The translations under genes and the position numbers were made by a program. The notes beneath the pieces are model-generated. The model searched no databases. It was given only the letters and a program-made list of their open reading frames with translations, and was not told where the DNA came from. Below, in pieces: positions 26,973 through 35,546 of a stretch of 64,000 nt of DNA; position 1 is the first letter of the stretch; each line of letters starts with the position of its first letter. Origin of the DNA: Bog-756 sp963725275 (lineage in GTDB: Bacteria; Actinomycetota; Acidimicrobiia; Acidimicrobiales; RAAP-2). The stretch is taken from positions 62,001 through 126,000 of the forward strand of contig CAVRXS010000005.1 in NCBI GenBank assembly GCA_963725275.1. The letters run 5' to 3'.

Positions 26973-27982
26973 CCGATGGGGCCGTCAACGGGGGAGGGCC
27001 GACCGTTGTCCGCAGCATGCGTGAGGCACTCAACGAGGCGCTCGACCGCGCGCTTGCCGCCGATCCGGCCGTGCTGCTCCTCGGCGAGGACCTGGCCGAC
27101 CCCGCCGGCGGCATCTCACAGATCACCAAGGGCCTCTCGACCCGCCACGGCACTGACCGGGTCCGCGACACGCCGATCTCCGAGGCGGCCATCGTCGGTG
27201 CCGCGCTCGGCGCGGCGACTGCAGGCATGCGGCCGGTGGCGGAGCTCATGATCATGGACTTCATCAGCATCGCCATGGACCAACTGGTCAACCACGCGGC
27301 CAAGGCACGCTTCATGTCGGGCGGGCTGCTCTCCGTCCCCCTCACCCTGCGCACGGCGGTCTTCGGGGGGATCGGGTCGGGTGCGACCCACTCGCAGACC
27401 CTCGAGGCCTGGCTCGCCCACATCCCGGGACTGAAGGTGGTGGTGCCCGCCACGCCGGCCGATGCGCAGGGACTGTTGACCACCTGCATCTTCGACGACG
27501 ATCCGTGTGTGTTCATCGAGAACGTGGCGCTCTACGGCACGAAGGGACCCGTCCCCGAGGGGGACCACCGGGTCCCGCTCGGCGTCGCCGACGTCAAGCG
27601 GACCGGCAGCGACGTGACCATCGTGACCTATGGACGCACGGTCCGCGACGCGCTCGCCGCGGCCGAGCAGCTGGCCGCCGAGCAGATCGACGTCGAGGTC
27701 GTGGACCTGCGCAGCCTGGTCCCCTTCGATGCCGACGCGGTCCTCAGCTCGGTCAGCCGCACCCGGCGTGCCGTCGTCGCCCATCACGCGACGCAGTTCG
27801 GCGGGTTCGGCGCCGAGGTGGCAGCCGTCATCAACGAGGAGCTCTTCGGTGAGCTCGAGGCGCCGGTGCGCCGGGTCGGGGCGCGCTTCGCTCCGATCGG
27901 TTCAGCCGCCGCTCTCGAGGGGTTCGTGTTGCCCTCGGCCGACCGGCTGGCAGCGGCGGTGCGGGGGGTTGTGGGGCGATAG
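26969..27982 (+). CDS. 2-oxoacid (or acetoin) dehydrogenase E1 beta subunit
   Basis: A 337-residue partner of E1 alpha. Motifs are LLLGEDLADPAGG, DTPISEAAIVGAALGAATAG, ELMIMDFISIAMDQLVNHAAK and the C-terminal transketolase domain with VVDLRSLVPFDADAVL and HHATQFGGFGAEVAA. The frame is intact. The ATG at 26969 overlaps the E1 alpha stop (ATGA). No E2 acyltransferase or lipoamide dehydrogenase gene follows; the next gene is an acyl-CoA ligase 11 bases on. Confidence 0.92.
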   Translation: MTDGAVNGGGPTVVRSMREALNEALDRALAADPAVLLLGEDLADPAGGISQITKGLSTRHGTDRVRDTPISEAAIVGAALGAATAGMRPVAELMIMDFISIAMDQLVNHAAKARFMSGGLLSVPLTLRTAVFGGIGSGATHSQTLEAWLAHIPGLKVVVPATPADAQGLLTTCIFDDDPCVFIENVALYGTKGPVPEGDHRVPLGVADVKRTGSDVTIVTYGRTVRDALAAAEQLAAEQIDVEVVDLRSLVPFDADAVLSSVSRTRRAVVAHHATQFGGFGAEVAAVINEELFGELEAPVRRVGARFAPIGSAAALEGFVLPSADRLAAAVRGVVGR

Positions 27983-27993
27983 CCTCGCAGCCG

Positions 27994-29504
27994 ATGCCAG
28001 CGCCTGACCCGGTTCGAGGAGTGACGGCGCACGCCCGATCGGGACCCGACCGACCTGCGGTCATCCTCGGCGAGCGGGTCCGTACCTACGGTGAGCTCGA
28101 CGCGCGGGCAGCGCGGTTGGCGACGGTCCTTGGCGAGTGCGGCGCCGGTCCGGGACGTCCGGTCGCGTGTGTGGTGCCCAACAGCATCGAAATCCTGGAG
28201 GTGGCGGTTGCCGCCGGCATGCTCGGCGCGCCCTTCCTGCCGGTCAACTGGCATCTCCGGGCCGGGGAGCTCGCCTATATCCTGGCTGATGCCGACGTGG
28301 CGGTTGCCGTGGGCGCTCTCGGACCCGACGGCGAGCTCGGCCAGGCGCTCGAGCAGCATCCGGCCGGCTCGCTCTGGGTCGGTGGCGACTACGAGCAGCG
28401 CATCGAGTCGGCCACGCCACTCGCCTCGGCCGACGCCGGCGGCGGCCCCGAGCTCATGTTCTACACGTCGGGCACCACGGCACGGCCGAAGGGCGTGGTG
28501 CACGGTGCGCTCGCCGACCCCGGTGCCCGGTTCCGGGCCATGGAGGGGCAGGTGACCCTCTGGGGGTGGACCGCCGAGGACGTCTACGTGATGAGCGGCC
28601 CGGCGTACCACGCCTCGCACCTCGGGTGGTCGCTCACCGCGCTCTACGTAGGTGCGCTCACGGTGATCACCGAGCAGTTCGAGGCGAAGGGCTGGCTGAC
28701 CGAGGTGAGCCGGCACCGCGGACGCGCTCCTTCATGGTCCCGGCCCATTTCATCCGGATCCTCGAGATCCCCGAGCCGGACCGCGCCGAGCTCGACGTCT
28801 CGAGCCTCTCGCTCATCGTGCACGGTGCCGCACCGTGCCCGGTTCCGGTCAAGCTCCGGATGATGGAGGCGTTCCCGCAGACCGAGATCCACGAGCTCTA
28901 CGGCGCGAGCGAGGGTGGCGCGACGAAGATCTCGCCCGATGAGTGGCGGGCCCGGCCGGGGAGCGTCGGGCGTCCGTGGCCGGGTGTCGAGATCCGGATC
29001 CTCGACGAGGAGGGTGGCCCGGTGCCGGTCGGAACACCCGGTGTGGTCTACATCCGGCCGGCCGGCCCGCAACGGTTCAGCTACCGGAACGACGAGGATG
29101 CCACCGAGCGGGCCTGGCGCGACGACGCGTTCACCGTGGGGGACATCGGGTTCCTCGACGAGGACGGGTACCTGACCATCACCGACCGGCTCTCGGACAT
29201 GGTCCTCTGGGGTGGGGTCAACATCGCCCCGCGTGAGATCGAGGAAGCGCTCTTCGAACACGAAGCCGTCGTGGACTGTGCGGTCTACGGCGTCCCGCAC
29301 GACCGAGACGGCGAGCGGCTGAGGGCGATGGTGCAGCTGCGCCACCCGGTGCCCACCGAAGAGCTCGAGGAACACCTGGCCGCCCGGCTAGCCAAGTACA
29401 AGGTGCCCCGCGACTGGCAGGTTGTCGGCGAGATCCCACGCGACAACAACGGCAAGGTGCGCAAGCGCCTGCTGCGGGAGTCCCACGCGGCCGACACGGC
29501 ATAG
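27994..29504 (+). CDS. AMP-dependent acyl-CoA synthetase/ligase (frameshifted)
   Basis: About 500 residues after repair. ANL-superfamily motifs are MFYTSGTTARPKGVVHG (A3), YGASEGG (A5), TVGDIGFLDEDGYLTITDRLSDMV (A7-A8) and the catalytic Lys in NNGKVRK near the end. The frame breaks at about 28718-28722, between VSRHR and TRSFMVPAHF. It should activate a carboxylic acid product of this pathway as its CoA thioester. It follows E1 beta by 11 bases and precedes the crotonase gene by 35. Confidence 0.9.
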
Positions 29505-29539
29505 AGTGACGGCACCCACGTCCTGACTGGAGAGTTTCG

Positions 29540-30427
29540 ATGGAGAAGCGCGAGTTGAGCACGGTTGTCTACGAAAAGGACGGGCCGGTCGCCTGGATCA
29601 CGCTCGACTACCAGGAGAAGGCGAACATCCAATCGTCCGACCTGGTCTTCGATGTCGACGCCTGCCTCGACGACGCCGACCACGACTACGACATCAAGGT
29701 GGTCGTCTTCAAGGCCAACGGTCCGGGGTTCAGTGCCGGCCACGTGGTGATCGGTTCGCCGGGCACCGAGATGCGCGAGATCAACGAGAGCACCGAGCGC
29801 CTGGGCAGCACCTGGAAGGGCCAGTGGGACATCTACGGGACCCCGGTGCTCAAGCTGTGGGACTTCCCGAAGGTGACCATCGCCCAGGTGCACGGGTACT
29901 GCCTCGGTGGCGGCACCATCTGGGGACTGCTGACCGACATGACGGTCGCCTCCGAGGACGCCTACTTCCAGTTCCCCGTCCTCCAGGGGATGGGGATGCC
30001 GACCATGGAGACCGGCATCGAGCCGTGGATCTTCATGAACTGGAAGCAGGCATCCGAGTTCATGTACACCGGACAGGAGCTCAGCGCCGCGCAGGCGAAG
30101 GAGATGGGACTGGTCAACCGGGTCGTCCCGCGCGAGCGGCTCGACGACGAGGTCGCCGAGCTCGCCTTCCATGTTGCCCAGGCGCCCCTCACCACCCTGA
30201 TGGCGGCCAAGGCCAACATCCGACGGGCGTGGGATCTCATGGGGATCCGAACCCACCTCCAGGGATCGAACGACCTGCTGACCATCGCCTGCACCGCGAG
30301 GGACGTACAGGAGTACATCCGCACCATCCACGGGGCCGGGCTCCGACCCCGGGAAGCCGCCCGCGCCAATGCCGAGAAAGCCAAGGTGCTCGCGGCAGAG
30401 TCGAAGGCGCGACGAGCGGGAGGCTGA
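29540..30427 (+). CDS. Crotonase-family protein lacking the canonical catalytic glutamates
   Basis: A 295-residue protein of the enoyl-CoA hydratase/isomerase superfamily. The first oxyanion-hole region is NGPGFSAGHVV and the second HGYCLGGG. Where hydratases carry Glu after GGG this protein reads TIWGLLTD, and the second Glu position in FQFPVLQGMG is also missing, so plain hydration is unlikely. The C-terminal helical part is long with a KAKVLAAESKARR tail. GGAGAG lies before the ATG. It closes the 22.6-30.4 kb operon. Confidence 0.85.
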   Translation: MEKRELSTVVYEKDGPVAWITLDYQEKANIQSSDLVFDVDACLDDADHDYDIKVVVFKANGPGFSAGHVVIGSPGTEMREINESTERLGSTWKGQWDIYGTPVLKLWDFPKVTIAQVHGYCLGGGTIWGLLTDMTVASEDAYFQFPVLQGMGMPTMETGIEPWIFMNWKQASEFMYTGQELSAAQAKEMGLVNRVVPRERLDDEVAELAFHVAQAPLTTLMAAKANIRRAWDLMGIRTHLQGSNDLLTIACTARDVQEYIRTIHGAGLRPREAARANAEKAKVLAAESKARRAGG

Positions 30428-30486
30428 GCTCCCGACCCTCCACGAGCCGGTGCGGGCCCGACGCCGCTACCCGGTGGCCGTGCGGG

Positions 30487-30735
30487 TCAGACGGCTGCCC
30501 TGCGTCGCAGCGGTGGCAGGGTCGGCGGCGGCTGCCGGCGCGGCGGTAGTGCGGCGATCAACCCTCGGGTTGCCGCTGTCACCTGCCGGACCGCCTCCTC
30601 CAAGGCATCCTCGGTCCGTTCCGAAGCGGACTGGATGCCGCTGACCTTCCGGACGTACTGACGCGCGGCGGCCTCGATCTCGTCGGCGGTCACCGGCGGC
30701 TCGAGCCCTCGCAGTGTGGTGATGTTCCTGCACAT
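30487..30735 (-). CDS. DUF2277 family protein
   Basis: An 82-residue protein starting MCRNITTLRGLEPP, then VTADEIEAAARQYVRKVSG and a helical segment EDALEEAVRQVTAATRGLI. This matches the DUF2277 family as I know it: a short N-terminal CRNI strand and a DNA-binding-like helical body. The C-terminal 15 residues are a proline/arginine-rich tail. Function is unknown. It is convergent with the crotonase gene and divergent from the thiamine-binding protein gene. Confidence 0.8.
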   Translation of the reverse strand: MCRNITTLRGLEPPVTADEIEAAARQYVRKVSGIQSASERTEDALEEAVRQVTAATRGLIAALPPRRQPPPTLPPLRRRAAV

Positions 30736-30786
30736 GGCGCCAGCTTAGGGCGTTGGGGACCGCCCGACCCGTGGCACAATGGGCCC

Positions 30787-31089
30787 GTGCTCGCTGCCTT
30801 CTCGATCACCCCGGTCGGCGGTGAGCAGTCGATCGGCGACCTGGTCGCGGAGGCGGTGCGTATCGTGCGTGCCAGTGGCCTCCGCAACGAGACGAATGCC
30901 ATGTTCACCAACATCGAAGGTGAGTGGGACGAGGTCATGGGCGTCATCCGCGAGTGCGTCGAGGCGGTGTCCGGTGGTGGCCGACGGGTCTCGGTCGTGA
31001 TCAAGATGGACTACCGGCCCGACGCGCCGAGCGACCGGATGAGCGCCAAGGTGGAATCGGTCGAGCGGCGGCTCTCGACCGGACGGTGA
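30787..31089 (+). CDS. Thiamine-binding protein, MTH1187/YkoF family
   Basis: A 100-residue ferredoxin-like-fold protein: LAAFSITPVGGEQSIGDLVAEAV, NAMFTNIEGEWDEVM and a C-terminal strand RRVSVVIKMDYRPD. The family binds thiamine or related pyrimidines; here it could serve cofactor supply, which fits the E1 genes nearby only loosely. Start is GTG 30787. Its stop overlaps the next gene (GTGA) so they are coupled. Confidence 0.8.
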   Translation: MLAAFSITPVGGEQSIGDLVAEAVRIVRASGLRNETNAMFTNIEGEWDEVMGVIRECVEAVSGGGRRVSVVIKMDYRPDAPSDRMSAKVESVERRLSTGR

Positions 31090-32270
31090 ACCAGCTCCTC
31101 TTCGCGCTCGGTCTCGTCATCGTCCTGGTCACCGTGACCAGCGTGCTGTTCACCCTGGTCCTGCCCCGCCAGCCCAAGGGGCTCGAGCGGATGACCCTCG
31201 TGGTCAACCGCAGCGTGCGACTCGCCTTCGTGGCGCTCTCGCGACTGGCCGACAGCTACGAGGGCAAGGACGCCATCCTCGCCCCGACGGCACCGGTCGC
31301 GTTGCTGGCGCAGCTCCTCTTCTGGGCAGTCTGCCTGGTGGTCGGGTTCGGACTGATGCTGCTGGGCACCGTGCACTCGCTGCCCGACGGGCTCCTGCAG
31401 TCGCTCACCGCACTCTTCACGGTCGGGGCGGTGCACATCGGGGGTCGGGCGGACACCGGGATCGACATCGCCGTGGGCGCCATCTGGGTGGTCATCGTCG
31501 CCCTCCAGATCGCCTACCTCCCGGCCCTCTACAGCTCCTACAACCGGCGGGAGGGTCTCGTGGCGCTCCTCGAGAGCCGCGCAGGCGAGCCGGCCTGGGG
31601 ACCGGAGCTGCTCGCCCGGCACCAACTCGTGGGGATCACCGACACCCTGCCCGATCTCTACGACGCGTGGGAAGAATGGTCCGCCGACGTGGCCGAGAGC
31701 CACACCACCTATCCGGTCCTGCTCCTGTTCCGGTCTCCCGAGCCGTGGCTCTCCTGGAGCGTCGGGCTGCTGGCGGTGCTCGACGCCGGGGCCATGCACC
31801 TCGCCCTCTCCCCGAGCTCGGCTCCCTCGCAGGCCCGCCTCTGCCTGCGGATGGGGTTCACCCTCATGCACCGCATCGCCGCGTCCCTCGGCTGGCCGGT
31901 GGACCTCGACCCGAGCCCCGAGGGCCCGATCGACCTCACGTACGAGGAGTTCGCCGATGCAGTCGCCATGCTCGCGGCCGTCGGGTTCCCCATGGAGCGC
32001 AGCGCCGAGGAGGCATGGCCCGACTTCCGCGGGTGGCGGGTCAACTACGAGGAGCTGACCTACCGGCTGTGCGATCGGGGAACCGCACCGCCGGCACCCT
32101 GGTCGGGAACCCGCCGCCATCTCCGCACGGGTGTGGTCCCACCGCACCGGCCCCCGCAGCGCCGGCCCGCCGGCTCGCCGTTGGCGGGCTACGAGCGACC
32201 GCAGGTGGTCATCGCGCCACGCGGGCGGCGGGCGCAGGCCGAGAGCGAGTCGTCCCGCCCCGCGCCCTGA
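31086..32270 (+). CDS. Ion-channel-like membrane protein
   Basis: A 394-residue protein. The first 155 residues hold several membrane helices with a pore-like segment between two of them (LLQSLTALFTVGAVHIGG, then IAVGAIWVVIVALQIAYLPALY). A soluble domain of about 160 residues follows (NRREGLVALLESRAGEP onward) with conserved-looking WxxE patterns, and the last 60 residues are an Arg/Pro-rich tail. The layout resembles an uncharacterised two-TM potassium-channel-like family. GTG 31086 overlaps the preceding stop by four bases. Confidence 0.6.
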   Translation: MNQLLFALGLVIVLVTVTSVLFTLVLPRQPKGLERMTLVVNRSVRLAFVALSRLADSYEGKDAILAPTAPVALLAQLLFWAVCLVVGFGLMLLGTVHSLPDGLLQSLTALFTVGAVHIGGRADTGIDIAVGAIWVVIVALQIAYLPALYSSYNRREGLVALLESRAGEPAWGPELLARHQLVGITDTLPDLYDAWEEWSADVAESHTTYPVLLLFRSPEPWLSWSVGLLAVLDAGAMHLALSPSSAPSQARLCLRMGFTLMHRIAASLGWPVDLDPSPEGPIDLTYEEFADAVAMLAAVGFPMERSAEEAWPDFRGWRVNYEELTYRLCDRGTAPPAPWSGTRRHLRTGVVPPHRPPQRRPAGSPLAGYERPQVVIAPRGRRAQAESESSRPAP

Positions 32271-32304
32271 AGACGGCCCCGGCGGATAGGAGCGGCGGCC
32301 GGGG

Positions 32305-33087
32305 TCAGGGTGCCGGAAAGATCTGGCGGTGGATGCCGTCGATGCCCGAGCCGTGGAGGGTCATCCCGCCGTCGACGACCACGGTCTGCCCGGTGATGAA
32401 GCGGGCCAGCTCCGAGCACAGGAAGACGACCACGTCGGCGATGTCCTCCGGTTCGCCGACCCGGCCGACCGGCGTGGTCCGCTCGTAGCGCTCCTGTTCG
32501 TGGGGGAGGAGCGACAGCAGCGGCGCGGTCAGCGCGGTCCGGATCATCCCTGGCGCCACCGCGTTGACCCGGATCGAGGGCCCGTACTCGAGGGCGGCCG
32601 ACGCGGTGATGGCGGTCACGCCGGCCTTGGCCGCCGAGTAGGGGGCCTCGCCGGCCGCCGGGCGTGTGCCGCTGATCGATGCCGTCGAGACGACGCTCCC
32701 CCCACCCGAGGCCAGGATGTGGGGGACCGCCGCCCGGAATCCGAGATAGACCCCGGTGAGGTTGACCGCGATCAATCGGTTCCACTCGACGGGGTCCCAC
32801 TCGTGGAGGGGGGAGAGGTTGCCGATCCCTGCGTTGTTGAACAGTGTGGTGATCCCACCCATCGCCTCGGCGGCCGAGTCGACCGCTGCGCGCAACCCGT
32901 CCGGATCGGTCACATCCGCCTCGAACCCGAAGATGCAGGGCTCTTTGGCCATCGTCTGTGCCCCGTCGCCGTCGACGTCGATGACCGCGACGGTTGCGCC
33001 CTCCTCGACCATCCGGCGGGCTGTCGCACGCCCGATCCCGGATGCACCACCGGTCACCACTGCTCTCCGCCCGTCCAGCAGTCCCAT
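32305..33087 (-). CDS. Short-chain dehydrogenase/reductase (SDR)
   Basis: A 260-residue classical SDR. The NAD(P)-binding motif is TGGASGIGRA, the structural motif NNAGIG, the catalytic set Ser in STASISG with YSAAKAG, and the adenine pocket is DVTD. VIDVD at the end of beta-2 favours NAD. The C-terminus has FITGQTVVVDGGM. GGAAGGGA precedes the ATG. It is divergent from the epoxide-hydrolase-like gene and opens the second catabolic block. Substrate is probably a ring or side-chain alcohol. Confidence 0.9.
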   Translation of the reverse strand: MGLLDGRRAVVTGGASGIGRATARRMVEEGATVAVIDVDGDGAQTMAKEPCIFGFEADVTDPDGLRAAVDSAAEAMGGITTLFNNAGIGNLSPLHEWDPVEWNRLIAVNLTGVYLGFRAAVPHILASGGGSVVSTASISGTRPAAGEAPYSAAKAGVTAITASAALEYGPSIRVNAVAPGMIRTALTAPLLSLLPHEQERYERTTPVGRVGEPEDIADVVVFLCSELARFITGQTVVVDGGMTLHGSGIDGIHRQIFPAP

Positions 33088-33207
33088 GGTCCGTTCCCTT
33101 CCTCGGTCCGTGGGGTCAGACTCTAGGCCCGGGCCGTCGTGGTCGAGCAGGCCGGCGGTCTCCCGTGCCGATAACGTGATCGAATCGCCGAGCAGAGGAG
33201 GTCCAGC

Positions 33208-33597
33208 ATGGGCATCGAAGAGGATTCAGAACGTGTGGTGCGGGACCTTCTCGAGGCGCTCGCCAAGCATGACTCCGCGGCCATGCGGCCGTTCCTCACC
33301 GACGACGTCGTCTACCACAACATCCCGATGGAGCCTTCGGTCGGGATCGATGCGTCGATTGCGTTCCTCGACGGGTTCCTCGGCATGTTCGAGAGTGCGG
33401 AGGTCGAGATCCTCCATCTGGCGGTGCGGGGCAACGTCGTGCTCACCGAGCGCATCGACACCCTGACCCTCGGGGGGACGATCGCCCCGCTTCCCGTGAT
33501 GGGGACCTTCGAGGTGCGTGACGGGAAGGTCAGCGCGTGGCGGGACTACTTCGACCTCGGCCAGATCACCGCGATGCTCTCCCCGGCGGCCGAGTAG
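33208..33597 (+). CDS. Limonene-1,2-epoxide hydrolase-like protein
   Basis: A 129-residue NTF2-fold protein. Unlike plain SnoaL proteins it keeps the epoxide-hydrolase residues: the Arg-x-Asp in LTERIDTL and the second Asp in WRDYFDLGQI, plus VYHNIPM near the active site. It would add water to a small alicyclic epoxide. GAGGAGGTCC before ATG 33208 fixes the start. A terpenoid or steroid-type substrate is consistent with its neighbours but not proven. Confidence 0.8.
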   Translation: MGIEEDSERVVRDLLEALAKHDSAAMRPFLTDDVVYHNIPMEPSVGIDASIAFLDGFLGMFESAEVEILHLAVRGNVVLTERIDTLTLGGTIAPLPVMGTFEVRDGKVSAWRDYFDLGQITAMLSPAAE

Positions 33598-33610
33598 GTC
33601 ACCGGCGTCC

Positions 33611-34558
33611 TCAGGTCCCGGCGAGCGCCGAGACCACCGGTGCGAGGGCCTCCCAGGCGTCGGACTCGATCGACCAGTAGGAGATGCCGTACTCCTCGCG
33701 CCGCCAGCGCAGCTCCTCGGCCATCTCCTCGACCGTGCCGATGAGCGCGAGCGGGATGTGCCGGGCGTCGGCGGGGTCGATGCCGAACGAGGGCGCCATC
33801 GACTCGATGAGCCCGTCGGCGTCGTCGGTCATCACGACGAACCCGATGAGTGCGTTGAGCTCGAGGTCCTCGAAGCGGTCGCCGGCGGCCTCCTTGACCC
33901 AGGCCACCTTCTCGCGGGTGCTCGCCGGGGAGGCGTTGGGTGCGACCTCCACTCCGGCCGTGCCCGAGCGGAGGTTGACGTTGATGCTCACGATGTCGGC
34001 GTACGTTGCGGCGATGGAGAGCACCCGCCGGCCGCCCCCGCCGATGATGAGCGGGGGTCCCGGCTGCTGGACGGGCCTCGGCAGGAGCCGGTGCTCGCTC
34101 ACCTCGTAGTGGTCGCCCTTGAAGGAGAACGGTCCGTCGGTGCGCAGGAGTCCCTGGATGACCTGCACCGCCTCCTCGAACCGGTCAACCCGCACCCTGG
34201 GTGAGTCGTAGGCGATGCCCGCCTCCTCGTAGTCGGTGCGCATCCACCCCGCACCCAGGCTGAGCTCGAAGCGGCCCTCGCTCAGGACGTCGAGTGTCGA
34301 GGCCTCGTGGGCGAGGACCACCGGGTGCCGGTAGTCGTTGCCGAAGACGAGGGATCCCATGCGCAGCGTGCTGGTGGCGGACGCGACAGCGGCCAGCGCT
34401 GGGATCGGGGCCAGCTGGTCGCCGAAGTGGTCGGGCATCAGCAGTGCGGAGTAGCCGAGCGACTCGGCGCGGCGTGCCTGGTCTGCCCACGAGCCGGCGG
34501 TTCCCCCCGGCGCATTGCTCAGTTGGGCGGCGAAACGGAACTTGCGATCGTGTGCCAT
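33611..34558 (-). CDS. LLM-class flavin-dependent oxidoreductase (F420-type)
   Basis: About 315 residues with the luciferase-like TIM barrel: FRFAAQLSNAPGGTAGSWADQARRAESLGYSALLMPDH at the start (read as consecutive short motifs), then SATSTLRMGSLVFGN, HEASTLDVLSEGRFELSLGAGW and PPLIIGGGGRRVLSIAATYADI. The actinobacterial subgroup usually uses F420. I place the start at ATG 34558, with AGGA upstream, rather than the ATG at 34582. It probably oxidises or reduces an intermediate of this block. Confidence 0.87.
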   Translation of the reverse strand: MAHDRKFRFAAQLSNAPGGTAGSWADQARRAESLGYSALLMPDHFGDQLAPIPALAAVASATSTLRMGSLVFGNDYRHPVVLAHEASTLDVLSEGRFELSLGAGWMRTDYEEAGIAYDSPRVRVDRFEEAVQVIQGLLRTDGPFSFKGDHYEVSEHRLLPRPVQQPGPPLIIGGGGRRVLSIAATYADIVSINVNLRSGTAGVEVAPNASPASTREKVAWVKEAAGDRFEDLELNALIGFVVMTDDADGLIESMAPSFGIDPADARHIPLALIGTVEEMAEELRWRREEYGISYWSIESDAWEALAPVVSALAGT

Positions 34559-34607
34559 CGCACCATCCTGCCCCATCCGCACGCGGAGCAGCCAAAGCCT
34601 CCGGGCT

Positions 34608-35546
34608 TCAGCTCCGGCGCAGCGGTTCGGAGTGGTCCCAGTCGGCGAGCAGCGTGCGCAGCGCGGTCAACAGGATCAGCGGTTGGTCGAGCATGGCGTG
34701 GTGACCGGCCTCGGGGAGCTCGACGACCGGCGTGACCCGTCCCAGCTGTTCGTACATGAACTGCCCGATGTCGGCGGTCACCAGACCGTGCTCGGATCTC
34801 AGGAGCGCGAATCGGCAGTGCACCGCCGCGAGGTACGGGAGCGCAACCCCCCGTATGCCGCCGCTGAATTGGGCGAAGATGTTGCGGTCGAATTTCCACC
34901 GCCAGCCACCGGGTACCGGGCGGAGCGAGCGGCGGGCCACGTGGTCGATGACGTAGTCGAGGTAGTGGTCCTGGGGCGGCACCGTGCGGAAGTGGCTGAC
35001 GGCTTCGTCGGGGTTCGGGTAGAGGCGGGGCTCGCCGAACGCCTGCCGCAGCCGGTAGGCGCCGATCTCGGGGTCGGGCTCGGTGACCGGCGAGTCGCAG
35101 ACGATGGCACCGCTGACCCGGTCGCCGTGCCGGGCTGCGGTGGCGATGGTCACGAACCCACCCATGCTGTGACCGACCACCACCGGTGGCCCGGCGATCC
35201 CGCCGACCCCGGCCACCGCCATGACCTCCTCGGTCCACTGGTCGAGTGAGTAGGCCGACCGGTGCCCGCTGTCACCGTGACCCGAGAGGTCGATGCACAC
35301 CACCCGGAACCGGTCGCTGAACGCCGCCGCGACATGGGTCCACCAGTGGGCATGGGCCCCGCCACCGTGGACGAAGACCAGGCCGCGGGCTCCGTCCGGT
35401 CCACAGGCCAGGGCATGGATCGTGCAACCGTCGACCGGCAGCTCGAGATGGGTGAGCGGCACCGCCAGGGCGCGCCGGAACCACGTGGGCGCGCTCGGCA
35501 GCGGCCGGTAGGGCTCCTCGGCCGGGTCAGGGCCTGGCGAGTGCAC
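34608..35546 (-). CDS. Alpha/beta hydrolase
   Basis: A 312-residue hydrolase with the oxyanion-hole HGGGAHAHWW, the nucleophile elbow GHSMGGF and the catalytic His in LPEAGHHAMLDQP; the acid lies between them. It would cleave a C-C bond or ester in the pathway. GTG 35546 lies inside the end of the Rieske gene, a 20-base overlap, so the two are co-transcribed. The 35-residue N-terminal segment before LTHLELPVDG is an addition with no motif. Confidence 0.87.
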   Translation of the reverse strand: MHSPGPDPAEEPYRPLPSAPTWFRRALAVPLTHLELPVDGCTIHALACGPDGARGLVFVHGGGAHAHWWTHVAAAFSDRFRVVCIDLSGHGDSGHRSAYSLDQWTEEVMAVAGVGGIAGPPVVVGHSMGGFVTIATAARHGDRVSGAIVCDSPVTEPDPEIGAYRLRQAFGEPRLYPNPDEAVSHFRTVPPQDHYLDYVIDHVARRSLRPVPGGWRWKFDRNIFAQFSGGIRGVALPYLAAVHCRFALLRSEHGLVTADIGQFMYEQLGRVTPVVELPEAGHHAMLDQPLILLTALRTLLADWDHSEPLRRS

